Origin: Mycobacterium sp. KBS0706
GTDB lineage: Bacteria; Pseudomonadota; Alphaproteobacteria; DSM-16000; Inquilinaceae
DNA length: 54,497 nt
Direction of reading: 5' to 3'
NCBI RefSeq assembly: GCF_005938675.2
Contig: NZ_VCCH02000060.1
Coordinates: 1-54,497, forward strand
Position numbers and translations under genes: made by a program. The notes below the pieces were generated by a model. That model was not told the origin of the DNA. It was given only the letters and a program-made list of their open reading frames with translations, and made no database searches. Of the stretch, positions 46,458 to 54,335 are shown in pieces. How positions within the stretch are numbered: position 1 is the first letter of the stretch; each line of letters begins with the position of its first letter.

Positions 46458-49160
46458 ATGTCGGTCCGCAACCTCGACGCCCTGTTCCGCCCGAGCTCGA
46501 TCGCGGTGATCGGGGCCAGCCGCCGCGCCGGCTCGGTCGGAGCGGTCGTGGCCCGCAACCTGTTCGCCGGCGGCTTCGATGGGCCGGTGATGCCGGTCAA
46601 TCCCAATGCGCAGTCGATCGGCAGCACCCTGGCCTATAGGTCGGTCGCCGAGCTGCCGGTCACCCCGGACCTGGCGGTGATCGCCACCCCGCCCGCGACG
46701 GTGCCGGGCCTCATCGCCGAGCTCGGCGCCCGCGGCACCCGCGCCGCCGTCGTCGTCACCGCCGGCTTCGGCGAGGGCGACAGCCAGGCCGAGGGCGCGG
46801 CGTTGCGCCAGGTGATGCTGGACGCGGCGCGGCCCCATCTGCTGCGCGTCCTCGGCCCCAATTGTCTCGGCCTGATGGCGCCGCACCATGGCGTCAACGC
46901 CAGCTTCGCCCATATCGCGCCGCTGCCGGGCGTCATCGCCTTCGTCAGCCAGTCCGGCGCCATCGCGACCGCGGTGCTGGACTGGGCGACGCATCGCGGC
47001 ATCGGCTTCAGCCACGTCGTGTCGCTGGGAGACATGGCCGATGTCGATTTCGGCGACATGCTCGACTGGCTGGCCGCCGACGGCCGCACCCGGGCGATCC
47101 TGCTTTACGTCGAGGCCGTGACCCATGCCCGCAAATTCATGTCGGCGGCCCGCATCGCCGCTCGCACCAAGCCGGTGGTGGTGATCAAGGGCGGCCGCAC
47201 CGAGGCCGCGGCTCGGGCGGCCGCCAGCCATACCGGGGCGCTCGCGGGATCGGACGCCGTCTACGACGCCGCGTTCCGCCGCGCCGGGATGCTGCGGGTC
47301 TTCGACCTGGCCGAGCTGTTCGATGCAGTCGAGACCCTGGCCAGCCGCCTGCATGTCGAGGGCGACCGGCTGGCGATCCTGACCAATGGCGGCGGCACCG
47401 GCGTCCTGGCGACCGAGGCGCTGGATGATGCCGGCGGCACCATGGCGGCCCTCACGGCCGAGACCATGGCGCGGCTCGAGGTGGCGCTGCCGCGGACTTG
47501 GAGCCGCGGCAACCCGGTCGACATCATCGGCGACGCGACGGGCGAGCGCTATGCCCGCGCGCTCGATGCGATGCTGGCCGACCCCGGCAAGGACGCGGTG
47601 CTGGCGATGAACTGTCCGACCGCAGTCGCCGATCCGATCGATGCGGCGCAGGCGGTGGTCCGCTCGGTGGAGGCGGCAGCGACGCGCGACGGCCGCCGGC
47701 CGCCGGTCCTGACCTGCTGGCTCGGCGAGGGCGCCGCCGCGGCCGCGCGACGGCTGTTCGCCGAGCATCGGATCCCGAGCTATGCCACCCCAGGCCAGGC
47801 CGCGCGCGCCTTCATGCATCTGGCCCGCTACCGCCGGAACCAGGCGCTGCTGATGGAGACGCCGCCGGCGCTGCCGCAGGATTTCGCGCCCGATCCGGCC
47901 GCGGCCAGGGCGGTGATCGCCGCGGCGCTGGCCGAGGGACGGGCGATGCTGACCGAGCCGGAATCCAAGCAGGTGTTGGAGGCTTATCGCATCCCGGTCG
48001 TGCGGACCTGCAGCGTCGCCGCGGATCCGGACGCCGCGGCGGATGCCGCGTCCGGCTTCCAGGGACCGGTGGCACTGAAGGTCCTGTCGCCCGACATCAC
48101 GCACAAGTCCGATCTCGGCGGGGTGAGGCTCAACCTCGAAGGGGCGGAGCAGGTGCGGGCCGCGGCGCGAGAGATGCTCGTGACGATCGGCAAGGCCGCG
48201 CCCGAGGCCCGACTGCTCGGCTTCACCGTGCAGGACATGGCGCGCAAGCCCGGCGCGCATGAGCTGATCCTCGGCATCGGCCAGGACAGGCTGTTCGGTC
48301 CGACGATCCTGTTCGGACATGGCGGCACCGCGGTCGAGGTGCTGCGCGACACTGCCGTCGCCCTGCCGCCCCTGAACGCCGTGCTGGCCCGCGACCTGAT
48401 GGCGCGCACCCGGGTCTGGCTGCTGCTGCAAGGCTACCGCGCCCGCCCCAGGGCCGATCTCGACGCGGCGGCGTTCACGCTGGTGAAGCTGTCGCAGCTC
48501 GCCGCCGACCTGTCCGAGGTGGTGGAGCTGGATATCAACCCGCTCCTGGCCGACGAGGACGGGGTGGTGGCGCTCGACGCCCGCATCCGAGTGCAGCCGC
48601 CGCTGCCGCCCGGGACGCCGCGCTTCGCGATCAGGCCCTATCCGCAGCATCTGGTGCAGCATCTGGCGCTGCGCGACGGCAGGACCTTCACGCTGCGGCC
48701 CGTGCGGCCGGAGGACGAGCCGGCGATGCGCGAGATGCTGCAGCGGTCGAGCCCGGAGGACATCCGGCTGCGCTTCTTCGGCCCGATGCGGCTCGACCAC
48801 GACTTCGCCGCCCGGCTGACGCAGATCGACTACGACCGCGAGATGGCGCTGGTGGCGGAGGAGGCGGAGGACGGGCGCCCCGTTCTCCTCGGCACAGTGC
48901 GCATCGTCGCCGATCCGGACAACGTCGCTGCCGAATACGGCATCATGGTGCGTTCGGACCTGAAGGGGCAGGGGCTCGGCTACCGGATGATGACCGAGGT
49001 TATCGCCTATGCCCGGAGCCGGGGATTGGCACGGATCTCCGGCGAGATCCTGCGCGAGAACGCCACTATGCTGCGCATGGCTGAGGAGCTGGGCTTCAAG
49101 CGCGAAACCGTGCCGGACGAGCCCGGGCTGGTACGGGTGACGATCTCCCTCGGCGCTTGA
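46458..49160 (+). CDS. Pat-like protein: NDP-forming acyl-CoA synthetase module fused to GNAT acetyltransferase
   Basis: A 900-aa fusion. A CoA-binding domain (about 1-130: PSSIAVIGASRRAGSVGAVV) is followed by succinyl-CoA-ligase-like domains (about 140-455: VSQSGAIATAVLDWA, ILTNGGGTGVLATEAL) and an ATP-grasp domain (about 480-700: PVALKVLSPDITHKSDLGGV, LFGPTILFGHGG). The C-terminal GNAT domain (about 725-895) has FTLRPVRPEDEPAMREML and RSDLKGQGLGYRMM, the acetyl-CoA loop. The layout is that of Pat/YfiQ protein lysine acetyltransferases, which silence enzymes such as acetyl-CoA synthetase. The GGATACG before the ATG is a weak ribosome site. The box at 46348 links protein acetylation to low oxygen. 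Its stop codon lies in the next box. Confidence 0.9.
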   Translation: MSVRNLDALFRPSSIAVIGASRRAGSVGAVVARNLFAGGFDGPVMPVNPNAQSIGSTLAYRSVAELPVTPDLAVIATPPATVPGLIAELGARGTRAAVVVTAGFGEGDSQAEGAALRQVMLDAARPHLLRVLGPNCLGLMAPHHGVNASFAHIAPLPGVIAFVSQSGAIATAVLDWATHRGIGFSHVVSLGDMADVDFGDMLDWLAADGRTRAILLYVEAVTHARKFMSAARIAARTKPVVVIKGGRTEAAARAAASHTGALAGSDAVYDAAFRRAGMLRVFDLAELFDAVETLASRLHVEGDRLAILTNGGGTGVLATEALDDAGGTMAALTAETMARLEVALPRTWSRGNPVDIIGDATGERYARALDAMLADPGKDAVLAMNCPTAVADPIDAAQAVVRSVEAAATRDGRRPPVLTCWLGEGAAAAARRLFAEHRIPSYATPGQAARAFMHLARYRRNQALLMETPPALPQDFAPDPAAARAVIAAALAEGRAMLTEPESKQVLEAYRIPVVRTCSVAADPDAAADAASGFQGPVALKVLSPDITHKSDLGGVRLNLEGAEQVRAAAREMLVTIGKAAPEARLLGFTVQDMARKPGAHELILGIGQDRLFGPTILFGHGGTAVEVLRDTAVALPPLNAVLARDLMARTRVWLLLQGYRARPRADLDAAAFTLVKLSQLAADLSEVVELDINPLLADEDGVVALDARIRVQPPLPPGTPRFAIRPYPQHLVQHLALRDGRTFTLRPVRPEDEPAMREMLQRSSPEDIRLRFFGPMRLDHDFAARLTQIDYDREMALVAEEAEDGRPVLLGTVRIVADPDNVAAEYGIMVRSDLKGQGLGYRMMTEVIAYARSRGLARISGEILRENATMLRMAEELGFKRETVPDEPGLVRVTISLGA

Positions 49161-49170
49161 TCCACCTCAA
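49157..49170. promoter_or_regulatory. FNR/FixK-type box TTGATCCACCTCAA
   Basis: Exact TTGA-N6-TCAA match (C at the R position), 96 bp upstream of the tandem USP. The stop codon of the acyl-CoA synthetase/GNAT gene is part of the box. Confidence 0.75.
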
Positions 49171-49266
49171 AGTCGGGAGGCGGGGCTGGCAGCAGGATGC
49201 TGTCCGCGACCGGCGGCAATCCTCCGACAGACCGCGCGGCGCACCCTTGGAATGCAGGAGATGGCC

Positions 49267-50115
49267 ATGCCAATCCGTAAGATCCTGGTGCCCGTTGCGG
49301 GCAAGCTCAATGACGACAGCCTGCTCGACGCAGCGCTGGCAATCGCGCGGGAGCAGACGGCCGCGGTCGAGCTGCTGTATCTGCGTCCCTCAATCATCGG
49401 CAATGTTCCCGCCTGGGAGTTCGACTACGGCGCCTGGAGCGAAAGGTACCAAGCGGAGATCGAGGCTTCGGTGACCGAGGCCGCCAAGGCCGCCCATCGC
49501 TACTTCGACGGCTGGTGCCACCGCAACCGCGTCGCCGGCGAAACCGATACGCCGAAGATCACCTGGCGGGAGGAGGCCGGCGTCAACTCCGACGTGATCG
49601 GCGCCGCCTGCCGGGTGTCCGATCTGATCGTCACCCGGGGTCCCGAGAATACCGCGACGGCCTGGTCGCGAGAGATCTTCGAGGATGCGCTCCTAGCCTC
49701 AGGCCGACCGGTCCTGATGGTGCCCGACACGCCGTTCCTCAGCCGCGTCGACACGGTCCTCATTGCCTGGAACGACAGCGTCCAGTCGGCCCGGGCGGTC
49801 GCGGGGGCGCTGCCGCTGCTGCGCGACCGGAAGTGGATCAAGGTGGTCACCTTCCTGGACGAGGCCGGGCAGGAGGTGAAGCTCGATGCGATCCAGGCCT
49901 ATTTCCAGAGGCACGGGATCCTGGTCGAGTGCGAGCCCAAGCCCCTCGACAATCGCACGGTCGGCCAGGCGCTGCTCGACGAGGTGGACCGCATGCAGGC
50001 GGGGCTCCTGGTCATGGGCGCCTACACCCACAGCCGGGTCCGGGAAGCGATCCTCGGCGGCACCACCCGCGACGCGGTCGAGCAGGCGCGCGTCGGCGTT
50101 CTCCTGGCCCATTGA
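49267..50115 (+). CDS. Tandem universal stress protein (two UspA domains)
   Basis: A 282-aa two-domain USP: PIRKILVPVAGKLNDDSLLD opens domain 1 and RVDTVLIAWNDSVQSARAVA opens domain 2 (about 160). The second domain ends with LVMGAYTHSRVREAILGG and TTRDAV, the ATP-loop pattern. The start at MPIRK is chosen because AGGAG stands six bases upstream; ATGs two and five codons earlier overlap or abut that site. It resembles the USP at 53445 (same domain order, RAVAGALPLL and MGAYxHxR). An FNR-type box is 96 bp upstream, and a strong GC hairpin follows the gene. Confidence 0.92.
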   Translation: MPIRKILVPVAGKLNDDSLLDAALAIAREQTAAVELLYLRPSIIGNVPAWEFDYGAWSERYQAEIEASVTEAAKAAHRYFDGWCHRNRVAGETDTPKITWREEAGVNSDVIGAACRVSDLIVTRGPENTATAWSREIFEDALLASGRPVLMVPDTPFLSRVDTVLIAWNDSVQSARAVAGALPLLRDRKWIKVVTFLDEAGQEVKLDAIQAYFQRHGILVECEPKPLDNRTVGQALLDEVDRMQAGLLVMGAYTHSRVREAILGGTTRDAVEQARVGVLLAH

Positions 50116-50135
50116 TCCCGAGGCATCCCGGACGC

Positions 50136-50160
50136 AGGCCCGCGCTGCCGGCGCGGGCCT
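50136..50160 (+). terminator. Strong GC hairpin behind USP
   Basis: A perfect 10-bp stem AGGCCCGCGC / GCGCGGGCCT with a 5-base loop starts 20 bp after the stop. Only scattered T follow, so efficiency as an intrinsic terminator is uncertain. Confidence 0.55.
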
Positions 50161-50207
50161 GATCCTGTTGCGAGGCTTCCGCTGGCGCCAGGCCACCGAC
50201 GGCCGAG

Positions 50208-50221
50208 TTGATCTGGGTCAA
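50208..50221. promoter_or_regulatory. FNR/FixK-type box TTGATCTGGGTCAA
   Basis: Exact TTGAY-N4-RTCAA match 60 bp upstream of the triple-BON gene. Confidence 0.86.
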
Positions 50222-50281
50222 AGCCGTGCCGCGGCGGTGGGATTACGCACTGTCTGTCGACCCTGACAAAGGAGGCTGGTG

Positions 50282-50935
50282 ATGACCGGCAAGAACGAGG
50301 ACCTTCGGCGCAATGTGCTCAACGAACTGGCGTGGGATCCGACCTTCGACGCCACTCATATCGGCGTCGCCGCGGACAACGGTGTCGTGACCCTCACCGG
50401 GCACGTGACGACCTATGCGGAGAAGCTGGCGGCCGAGCGGGCGGCCCAGCGCGTGACGGGCGTGCGCGGCATCGCGGAGGAGATCGAGGTGCGCCCGCCC
50501 TACGCCAAGAAGACCAAGGACGACGAGATCGCCGAGCGGGCGGTGCGCATCCTGCAATGGGATGTGTCGGTGCCGACCGGCCGGATCTCGGTCAAGGTGG
50601 AAAAGGGATGGGTGACCCTCTCGGGCACCGTCGACTGGGACTATCAGCGCGGCGCGGCGGCAGCGGACATCCAGAAGCTCAGCGGCGTCATGGGCCTGAT
50701 CAACCTGATCAAGGTCCAGCCGGCGGTCCGCGCCACGGATGTCAAGCACAAGATCGAGGAGGCGTTCCGGCGGAACGCAGCCCTCGATGCGGGCGAGATT
50801 CGGGTCTCGGCTGTCGACGGCACCATCACCCTGAGCGGCCGGGTGCGGAACTGGGCAGAGCGCAACACGGCGGAGCGGGCCGCCTGGTCCGCGCCCGGGG
50901 TCACTGCGGTCGAGGATCACCTGCTGGTTGGCTAG
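50282..50935 (+). CDS. Triple BON-domain protein
   Basis: A 217-aa protein made of three BON domains, about 5-70, 80-145 and 150-217. Each ends with a GxVxLxGxV strand: NGVVTLTGHV, KGWVTLSGTV and DGTITLSGRV. A short A-G-rich helix and VxGVxxIxxxI/V follow in each. No signal peptide is apparent, so it is predicted to be cytoplasmic, unlike the periplasmic OsmY. BON domains bind phospholipid or membranes and are often induced under osmotic or stationary-phase stress. The ATG follows AAAGGAGG. It lies 67 bp ahead of the beta-CASP nuclease gene, so the two may be co-transcribed from the box at 50208. Confidence 0.92.
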   Translation: MTGKNEDLRRNVLNELAWDPTFDATHIGVAADNGVVTLTGHVTTYAEKLAAERAAQRVTGVRGIAEEIEVRPPYAKKTKDDEIAERAVRILQWDVSVPTGRISVKVEKGWVTLSGTVDWDYQRGAAAADIQKLSGVMGLINLIKVQPAVRATDVKHKIEEAFRRNAALDAGEIRVSAVDGTITLSGRVRNWAERNTAERAAWSAPGVTAVEDHLLVG

Positions 50936-51002
50936 ATCTGCCGTTCGACGGCAACTGCGACGCGCCGATCACGGTCGGCGTGTCGTCCATCCCCGAGGCG
51001 TC

Positions 51003-52592
51003 ATGGCTCCCACCCTGCATTTCCACGGCGCGGCCGGCACCGTCACCGGTTCCTGCCTCCTGCTCGAGGCCGACGACCGCCGCATCCTGATCGACTGCGG
51101 CTTGTTTCAGGGAACGAAGACGCTGAAGGGGCTCAACTACATCCCCTTTCCCTTCCGGCCGAATCAGATCGACTGCGTCCTGCTGACCCATGCCCATATC
51201 GATCACAGCGGCCTGATCCCCAGGCTCGTGCGCGACGGCTTCCGCGGGCCGGTCTACGCCACCCGCGGCACGATCGATCTCTGCGGTGTGATGCTGCCCG
51301 ATGCGGGACATATCCAGGAGTCGGAAGTGCTCACGCTGAACCGGCGGAACCAGCGCCGGGGCCGGGCCAAGGTGACGCCGATCTACACCGTGGCGGATGC
51401 AGAGGCGACCCTCGCGGCCTTCCGTCCGGTCGGATACGAAGCGTGGTTTGAACCGATTCCCGGCATCCGCGCCCGATACTGGAACGCGGGGCATATCCTG
51501 GGATCAGCATCGATCGAGATCGAGCTCGCAGGCGGGGAGGGCAGGCCCCTTCGCCTTCTGGTGTCCGGCGATCTCGGTCCCGATGCCAAGATGCTCCAGC
51601 CCGACGCCCGGGCGCCGAGGGACATCGACATCCTGGTCTGCGAGGCGACCTATGGCGACGTGGACCGGCCGGAGGTCACGCCTGAGACACGGCGCGGCCA
51701 CCTGGCGGCCGAGATCCGGGAGGCCATGACGCCCCAGGGCGTGCTGATCATCCCCGCCTTCGCGGTGGAGCGGACCCAGGAGCTCATCCTCGATCTCGTG
51801 CGGCTGATGGGCGACGGCGTCGTGCCGGCATCGCCGATCTATGTCGACTCACCCCTCGCCATCCGCGCCACTGACGTGTTCCTGCAGAATCACAAGGCGC
51901 TGGAGGGCGGCCCGGATTTTGCCCGGGCGCTGAAGTCGAAGCAGATCCATTTCGCCGAGACGCCGGATCAGAGCCGGGCGATCAATGGCGTGGACGGGTT
52001 CAGGATCGTCATTGCCGCGAGCGGCATGTGCGATGCGGGCCGCATCCGCCACCATCTGAAGCAGCATCTCTGGAACCCGGCCGCCACCGTGCTGTTGACG
52101 GGCTTCCAGGCGCAGGGCACGCTCGGCCGATTGCTGCAGGACGGCGCCAAGGCGGTGCGGATCCAGGGCGAAGAGCTGCAGGTCCGCGCGCGGGTCCGGA
52201 TGATCGAGGATTATTCCGGGCACGCCGACGGGCCGGAGCTGGCCCGGTGGATCGCCGATCGCGGGCAGGTCCGCGGCGCGGTGTTCCTCGTCCATGGCGA
52301 ACGGCCGGCGCTCGGGGCGCTGCGGGAACGGGTGATCAAGAGCCTCGATCCTGCGCCGACGGTGATCGTGCCCCAGCTCGACGACGGCTACACGTTCCGC
52401 GCAGGCCTGCCCGAGCTCATCCCGATGCCGCAGCGGCCGCGCATCCTGCCGGAGGCCGTCGCGGCCCTCGACTGGCACAACGAACGGGCGCGGCTTCTCC
52501 TCGACATCGACGCCCGTCTCGAGGCCGCCGGCCATGCGCGCGCCCGAAGCGCGATCCTGCGACATCTCCGACATGCCCTGGACGAGGGCTGA
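51003..52592 (+). CDS. Metallo-beta-lactamase/beta-CASP RNA-processing nuclease family protein
   Basis: A 529-aa MBL-fold protein. The zinc motif HAHIDH (63-68) is followed by the later ligands GHILGSASIEI and LLVSGDLG. The beta-CASP domain has VLIIPAFAVERTQELILDL and YVDSPLAI, and the RMMBL end has DYSGHADGPEL and VFLVHGE. This matches bacterial CPSF73-like / YSH1-type RNA-metabolising nucleases; the exact substrate is unknown. The GC-rich N-terminus starts MAPTLHFHGAAGTVTGS, with GAGG five bases before the ATG. The stop codon directly precedes the FNR-type box of the next gene. Its presence in an oxygen-regulated cluster suggests RNA turnover during low-oxygen shift. Confidence 0.9.
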   Translation: MAPTLHFHGAAGTVTGSCLLLEADDRRILIDCGLFQGTKTLKGLNYIPFPFRPNQIDCVLLTHAHIDHSGLIPRLVRDGFRGPVYATRGTIDLCGVMLPDAGHIQESEVLTLNRRNQRRGRAKVTPIYTVADAEATLAAFRPVGYEAWFEPIPGIRARYWNAGHILGSASIEIELAGGEGRPLRLLVSGDLGPDAKMLQPDARAPRDIDILVCEATYGDVDRPEVTPETRRGHLAAEIREAMTPQGVLIIPAFAVERTQELILDLVRLMGDGVVPASPIYVDSPLAIRATDVFLQNHKALEGGPDFARALKSKQIHFAETPDQSRAINGVDGFRIVIAASGMCDAGRIRHHLKQHLWNPAATVLLTGFQAQGTLGRLLQDGAKAVRIQGEELQVRARVRMIEDYSGHADGPELARWIADRGQVRGAVFLVHGERPALGALRERVIKSLDPAPTVIVPQLDDGYTFRAGLPELIPMPQRPRILPEAVAALDWHNERARLLLDIDARLEAAGHARARSAILRHLRHALDEG

Positions 52593-52606
52593 TTGATCTG
52601 GATCAA
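52593..52606. promoter_or_regulatory. FNR/FixK-type box TTGATCTGGATCAA
   Basis: Perfect TTGAT-N4-ATCAA match 41 bp upstream of the fnrN-like start (65 bp from the alternative start), a basis for autoregulation. It begins on the base after the preceding stop codon. Confidence 0.88.
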
Positions 52607-52647
52607 AGTCGCGGCGGCGCGCCGGTGATGAATTGCCCGGGGAAGAG

Positions 52648-53466
52648 ATGGCACTCATCGGGGAGCGTTCGATGGTAGCCGGCGTATTGAGGCTTCTGGT
52701 TCCGGCGACACGATCGGCGCTCGAAGATTGCCACACTTGCGAGGCGCGTTGCCGAAGCCTCTGCGGCAGCGTGTCGGATGAACACCTGACGGAATTCGCC
52801 GACATCGCGGAAACGGTCCGGCTGCGTCCGCACCAGCGCATCGTCACCGAGGGCGACCCTGCGGACCATACGTTCAACATCGTGTCCGGCGCGGCGAAGC
52901 TGGTGAAGGCGCTGCCTGACGGCCGGCAGCAGATCGTGGGTTTCCTTCTCTGCGGCGACTTTTTCGGGCTCCCCGTCCAGGGCGCCTACCCCTATGGCGT
53001 CGAAGCGATCGGAGAGGCCCGGCTGTGCCGCTTCGAGCGCACCCGCTTCGAGGCGCTGCTGCGTCGTCTCCCGGCCGTCGAGACCGCCCTTCGCGAGCGG
53101 CTGATCGGAGATCTGGCTTCGGCCCAGGAGCACATGCTGTCGCTCGGCCAGAAGTCGGCGTTGGAGCGCCTGACGGGCTTCCTGCTGCAGCTCAGCGGCC
53201 GGGCGGGGGGGCTCGGCCTTTCGTCCAACCCTGTGCAGCTGCCGATGACCCGGGCGGACATCGCCGACTATCTCGGCCTGACCCTGGAGACGGTCAGCCG
53301 ATCCTTCGGCCGATTGAGGGATCAAGGGCTGATCGCCGTCCGCGGCCGGCACGAGATTGCGCTCGAGGCGATCGACCGCTTGAAAGAGCTCGCCCAGGGC
53401 GATGACGAGACCGTGAGGGTCCGTCCGACAGAAGGAGAACCGAGATGTCGATCCGCCGGATACTGA
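52648..53466 (+). CDS. fnrN: FnrN-type oxygen-sensing Crp/Fnr regulator
   Basis: A 272-aa Crp/Fnr protein (264 aa if it starts at the ATG 24 bases downstream, which has GGGAG seven bases before it). The N-terminus holds CHTCEARCRSLC, giving the FnrN-type Cys-X2-Cys-X7-Cys arrangement (with one extra Cys), and LCRFERTRFEALL in the roll holds the fourth, Cys122-like ligand. The pair suggests a 4Fe-4S oxygen sensor. The beta-roll contains HTFNIVSGAAKLVKALPDGR and FLLCGDFFGLPVQG. The helix-turn-helix MTRADIADYLGLTLETVSRSF has the E--SR recognition set for TTGA half-sites. It is preceded by a perfect box. Its 3' end overlaps the next USP by 22 bp. Confidence 0.93.
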   Translation: MALIGERSMVAGVLRLLVPATRSALEDCHTCEARCRSLCGSVSDEHLTEFADIAETVRLRPHQRIVTEGDPADHTFNIVSGAAKLVKALPDGRQQIVGFLLCGDFFGLPVQGAYPYGVEAIGEARLCRFERTRFEALLRRLPAVETALRERLIGDLASAQEHMLSLGQKSALERLTGFLLQLSGRAGGLGLSSNPVQLPMTRADIADYLGLTLETVSRSFGRLRDQGLIAVRGRHEIALEAIDRLKELAQGDDETVRVRPTEGEPRCRSAGY

Positions 53467-54305
53467 CTCCCTTCGCGGGTGCTCCGCGGCACGACATGCT
53501 CGATATCGCGGCCATGATCGCGCGACGGCAGGGGGCGGAGCTCGAATGCCTCTACTTTTGCCGGCCGGGGGATCTGTCCGACCGTTTCCTCGGCGAGATC
53601 TTCGCTCCCGGATGGACCGAGGACTTCACCGAGTCGCTGAGCACGGAGGTGCGCGCGTCAGCCGACCGCGCCCACGCTTGGTTCGAGCAGTGGCGGGAAA
53701 GGGACCGGATCCAGTGCCGGCACAGCCACGACCCGGTGGAGCCGGCTCCCGTCCACTGGACGGAATGTCCGGAGCCGTATGGCGAGGCGATCGGCCCGGC
53801 CGGCCGTACCGCGGACCTGATCGTGGTGGCGAAGGCTGAGCGCAGCCGTCCTTCGATCGCCGACCGGATCTTCGAGGCGGCGCTGCTGACCACCGGGCGC
53901 CCCGTGCTTCTGGTGCCTGGCCGAACCATCCTGAACCGGTGCGGGTCGGCCGTGATCGCCTGGAACGATACTCCCCAGGCGGCCAGGGCCGTCGCGGGCG
54001 CCCTGCCTCTTCTCGATGCGTGCCGGAAGATCACAGTGCTCGCGGTCGAGGAGCATGGCGCGACCCCACCGCTCGAGCCCGTGCAGGCGTACCTCGCGAG
54101 ACATGGCCTCAGGGCCGAGGTGGAGGTTCGGAAGCCGATCGGCCTGTCGGTCGGCGAGACATTGATGATGGCCACCGACGAAGCCTGTGCGGATCTGCTC
54201 GTCATGGGCGCCTATTCGCACGATCGGACGCAGGAGCGGATCTTCGGCGGCACCACGCGCGATGTGATGCGGGACCCGCGCATGCTCGTTCTCTGGTCGA
54301 GTTGA
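53445..54305 (+). CDS. Tandem universal stress protein (two UspA domains)
   Basis: A 286-aa two-domain USP. SIRRILTPFAGAPRHDMLDI opens domain 1, and GSAVIAWNDTPQAARAVAGA opens domain 2 (near 165). Domain 2 ends with LVMGAYSHDRTQERIFGG and TTRDVM, the ATP-loop pattern. The ATG follows AAGGAGAACCGAG and lies within the last 22 bp of the fnrN-like gene, so the two are translationally coupled and share its box. It resembles the USP at 49267 (ARAVAGALPLL, MGAYxHxR). Confidence 0.93.
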   Translation: MSIRRILTPFAGAPRHDMLDIAAMIARRQGAELECLYFCRPGDLSDRFLGEIFAPGWTEDFTESLSTEVRASADRAHAWFEQWRERDRIQCRHSHDPVEPAPVHWTECPEPYGEAIGPAGRTADLIVVAKAERSRPSIADRIFEAALLTTGRPVLLVPGRTILNRCGSAVIAWNDTPQAARAVAGALPLLDACRKITVLAVEEHGATPPLEPVQAYLARHGLRAEVEVRKPIGLSVGETLMMATDEACADLLVMGAYSHDRTQERIFGGTTRDVMRDPRMLVLWSS

Positions 54306-54335
54306 CCGGCCGGCGTAAGCCCGGATGGAGGAAAC

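Noticed and set aside
46206..48800. 864-aa minus-strand ORF opposite the acyl-CoA synthetase/GNAT gene
   Set aside because: Low-complexity, His/Arg/Gly-rich shadow without motifs; the plus strand has a complete multidomain protein.
54304..54317. TTGACCGGCCGGCG before the DUF1476 gene as an FNR box
   Set aside because: Only the left half-site is present; the right half has no TCAA resemblance.
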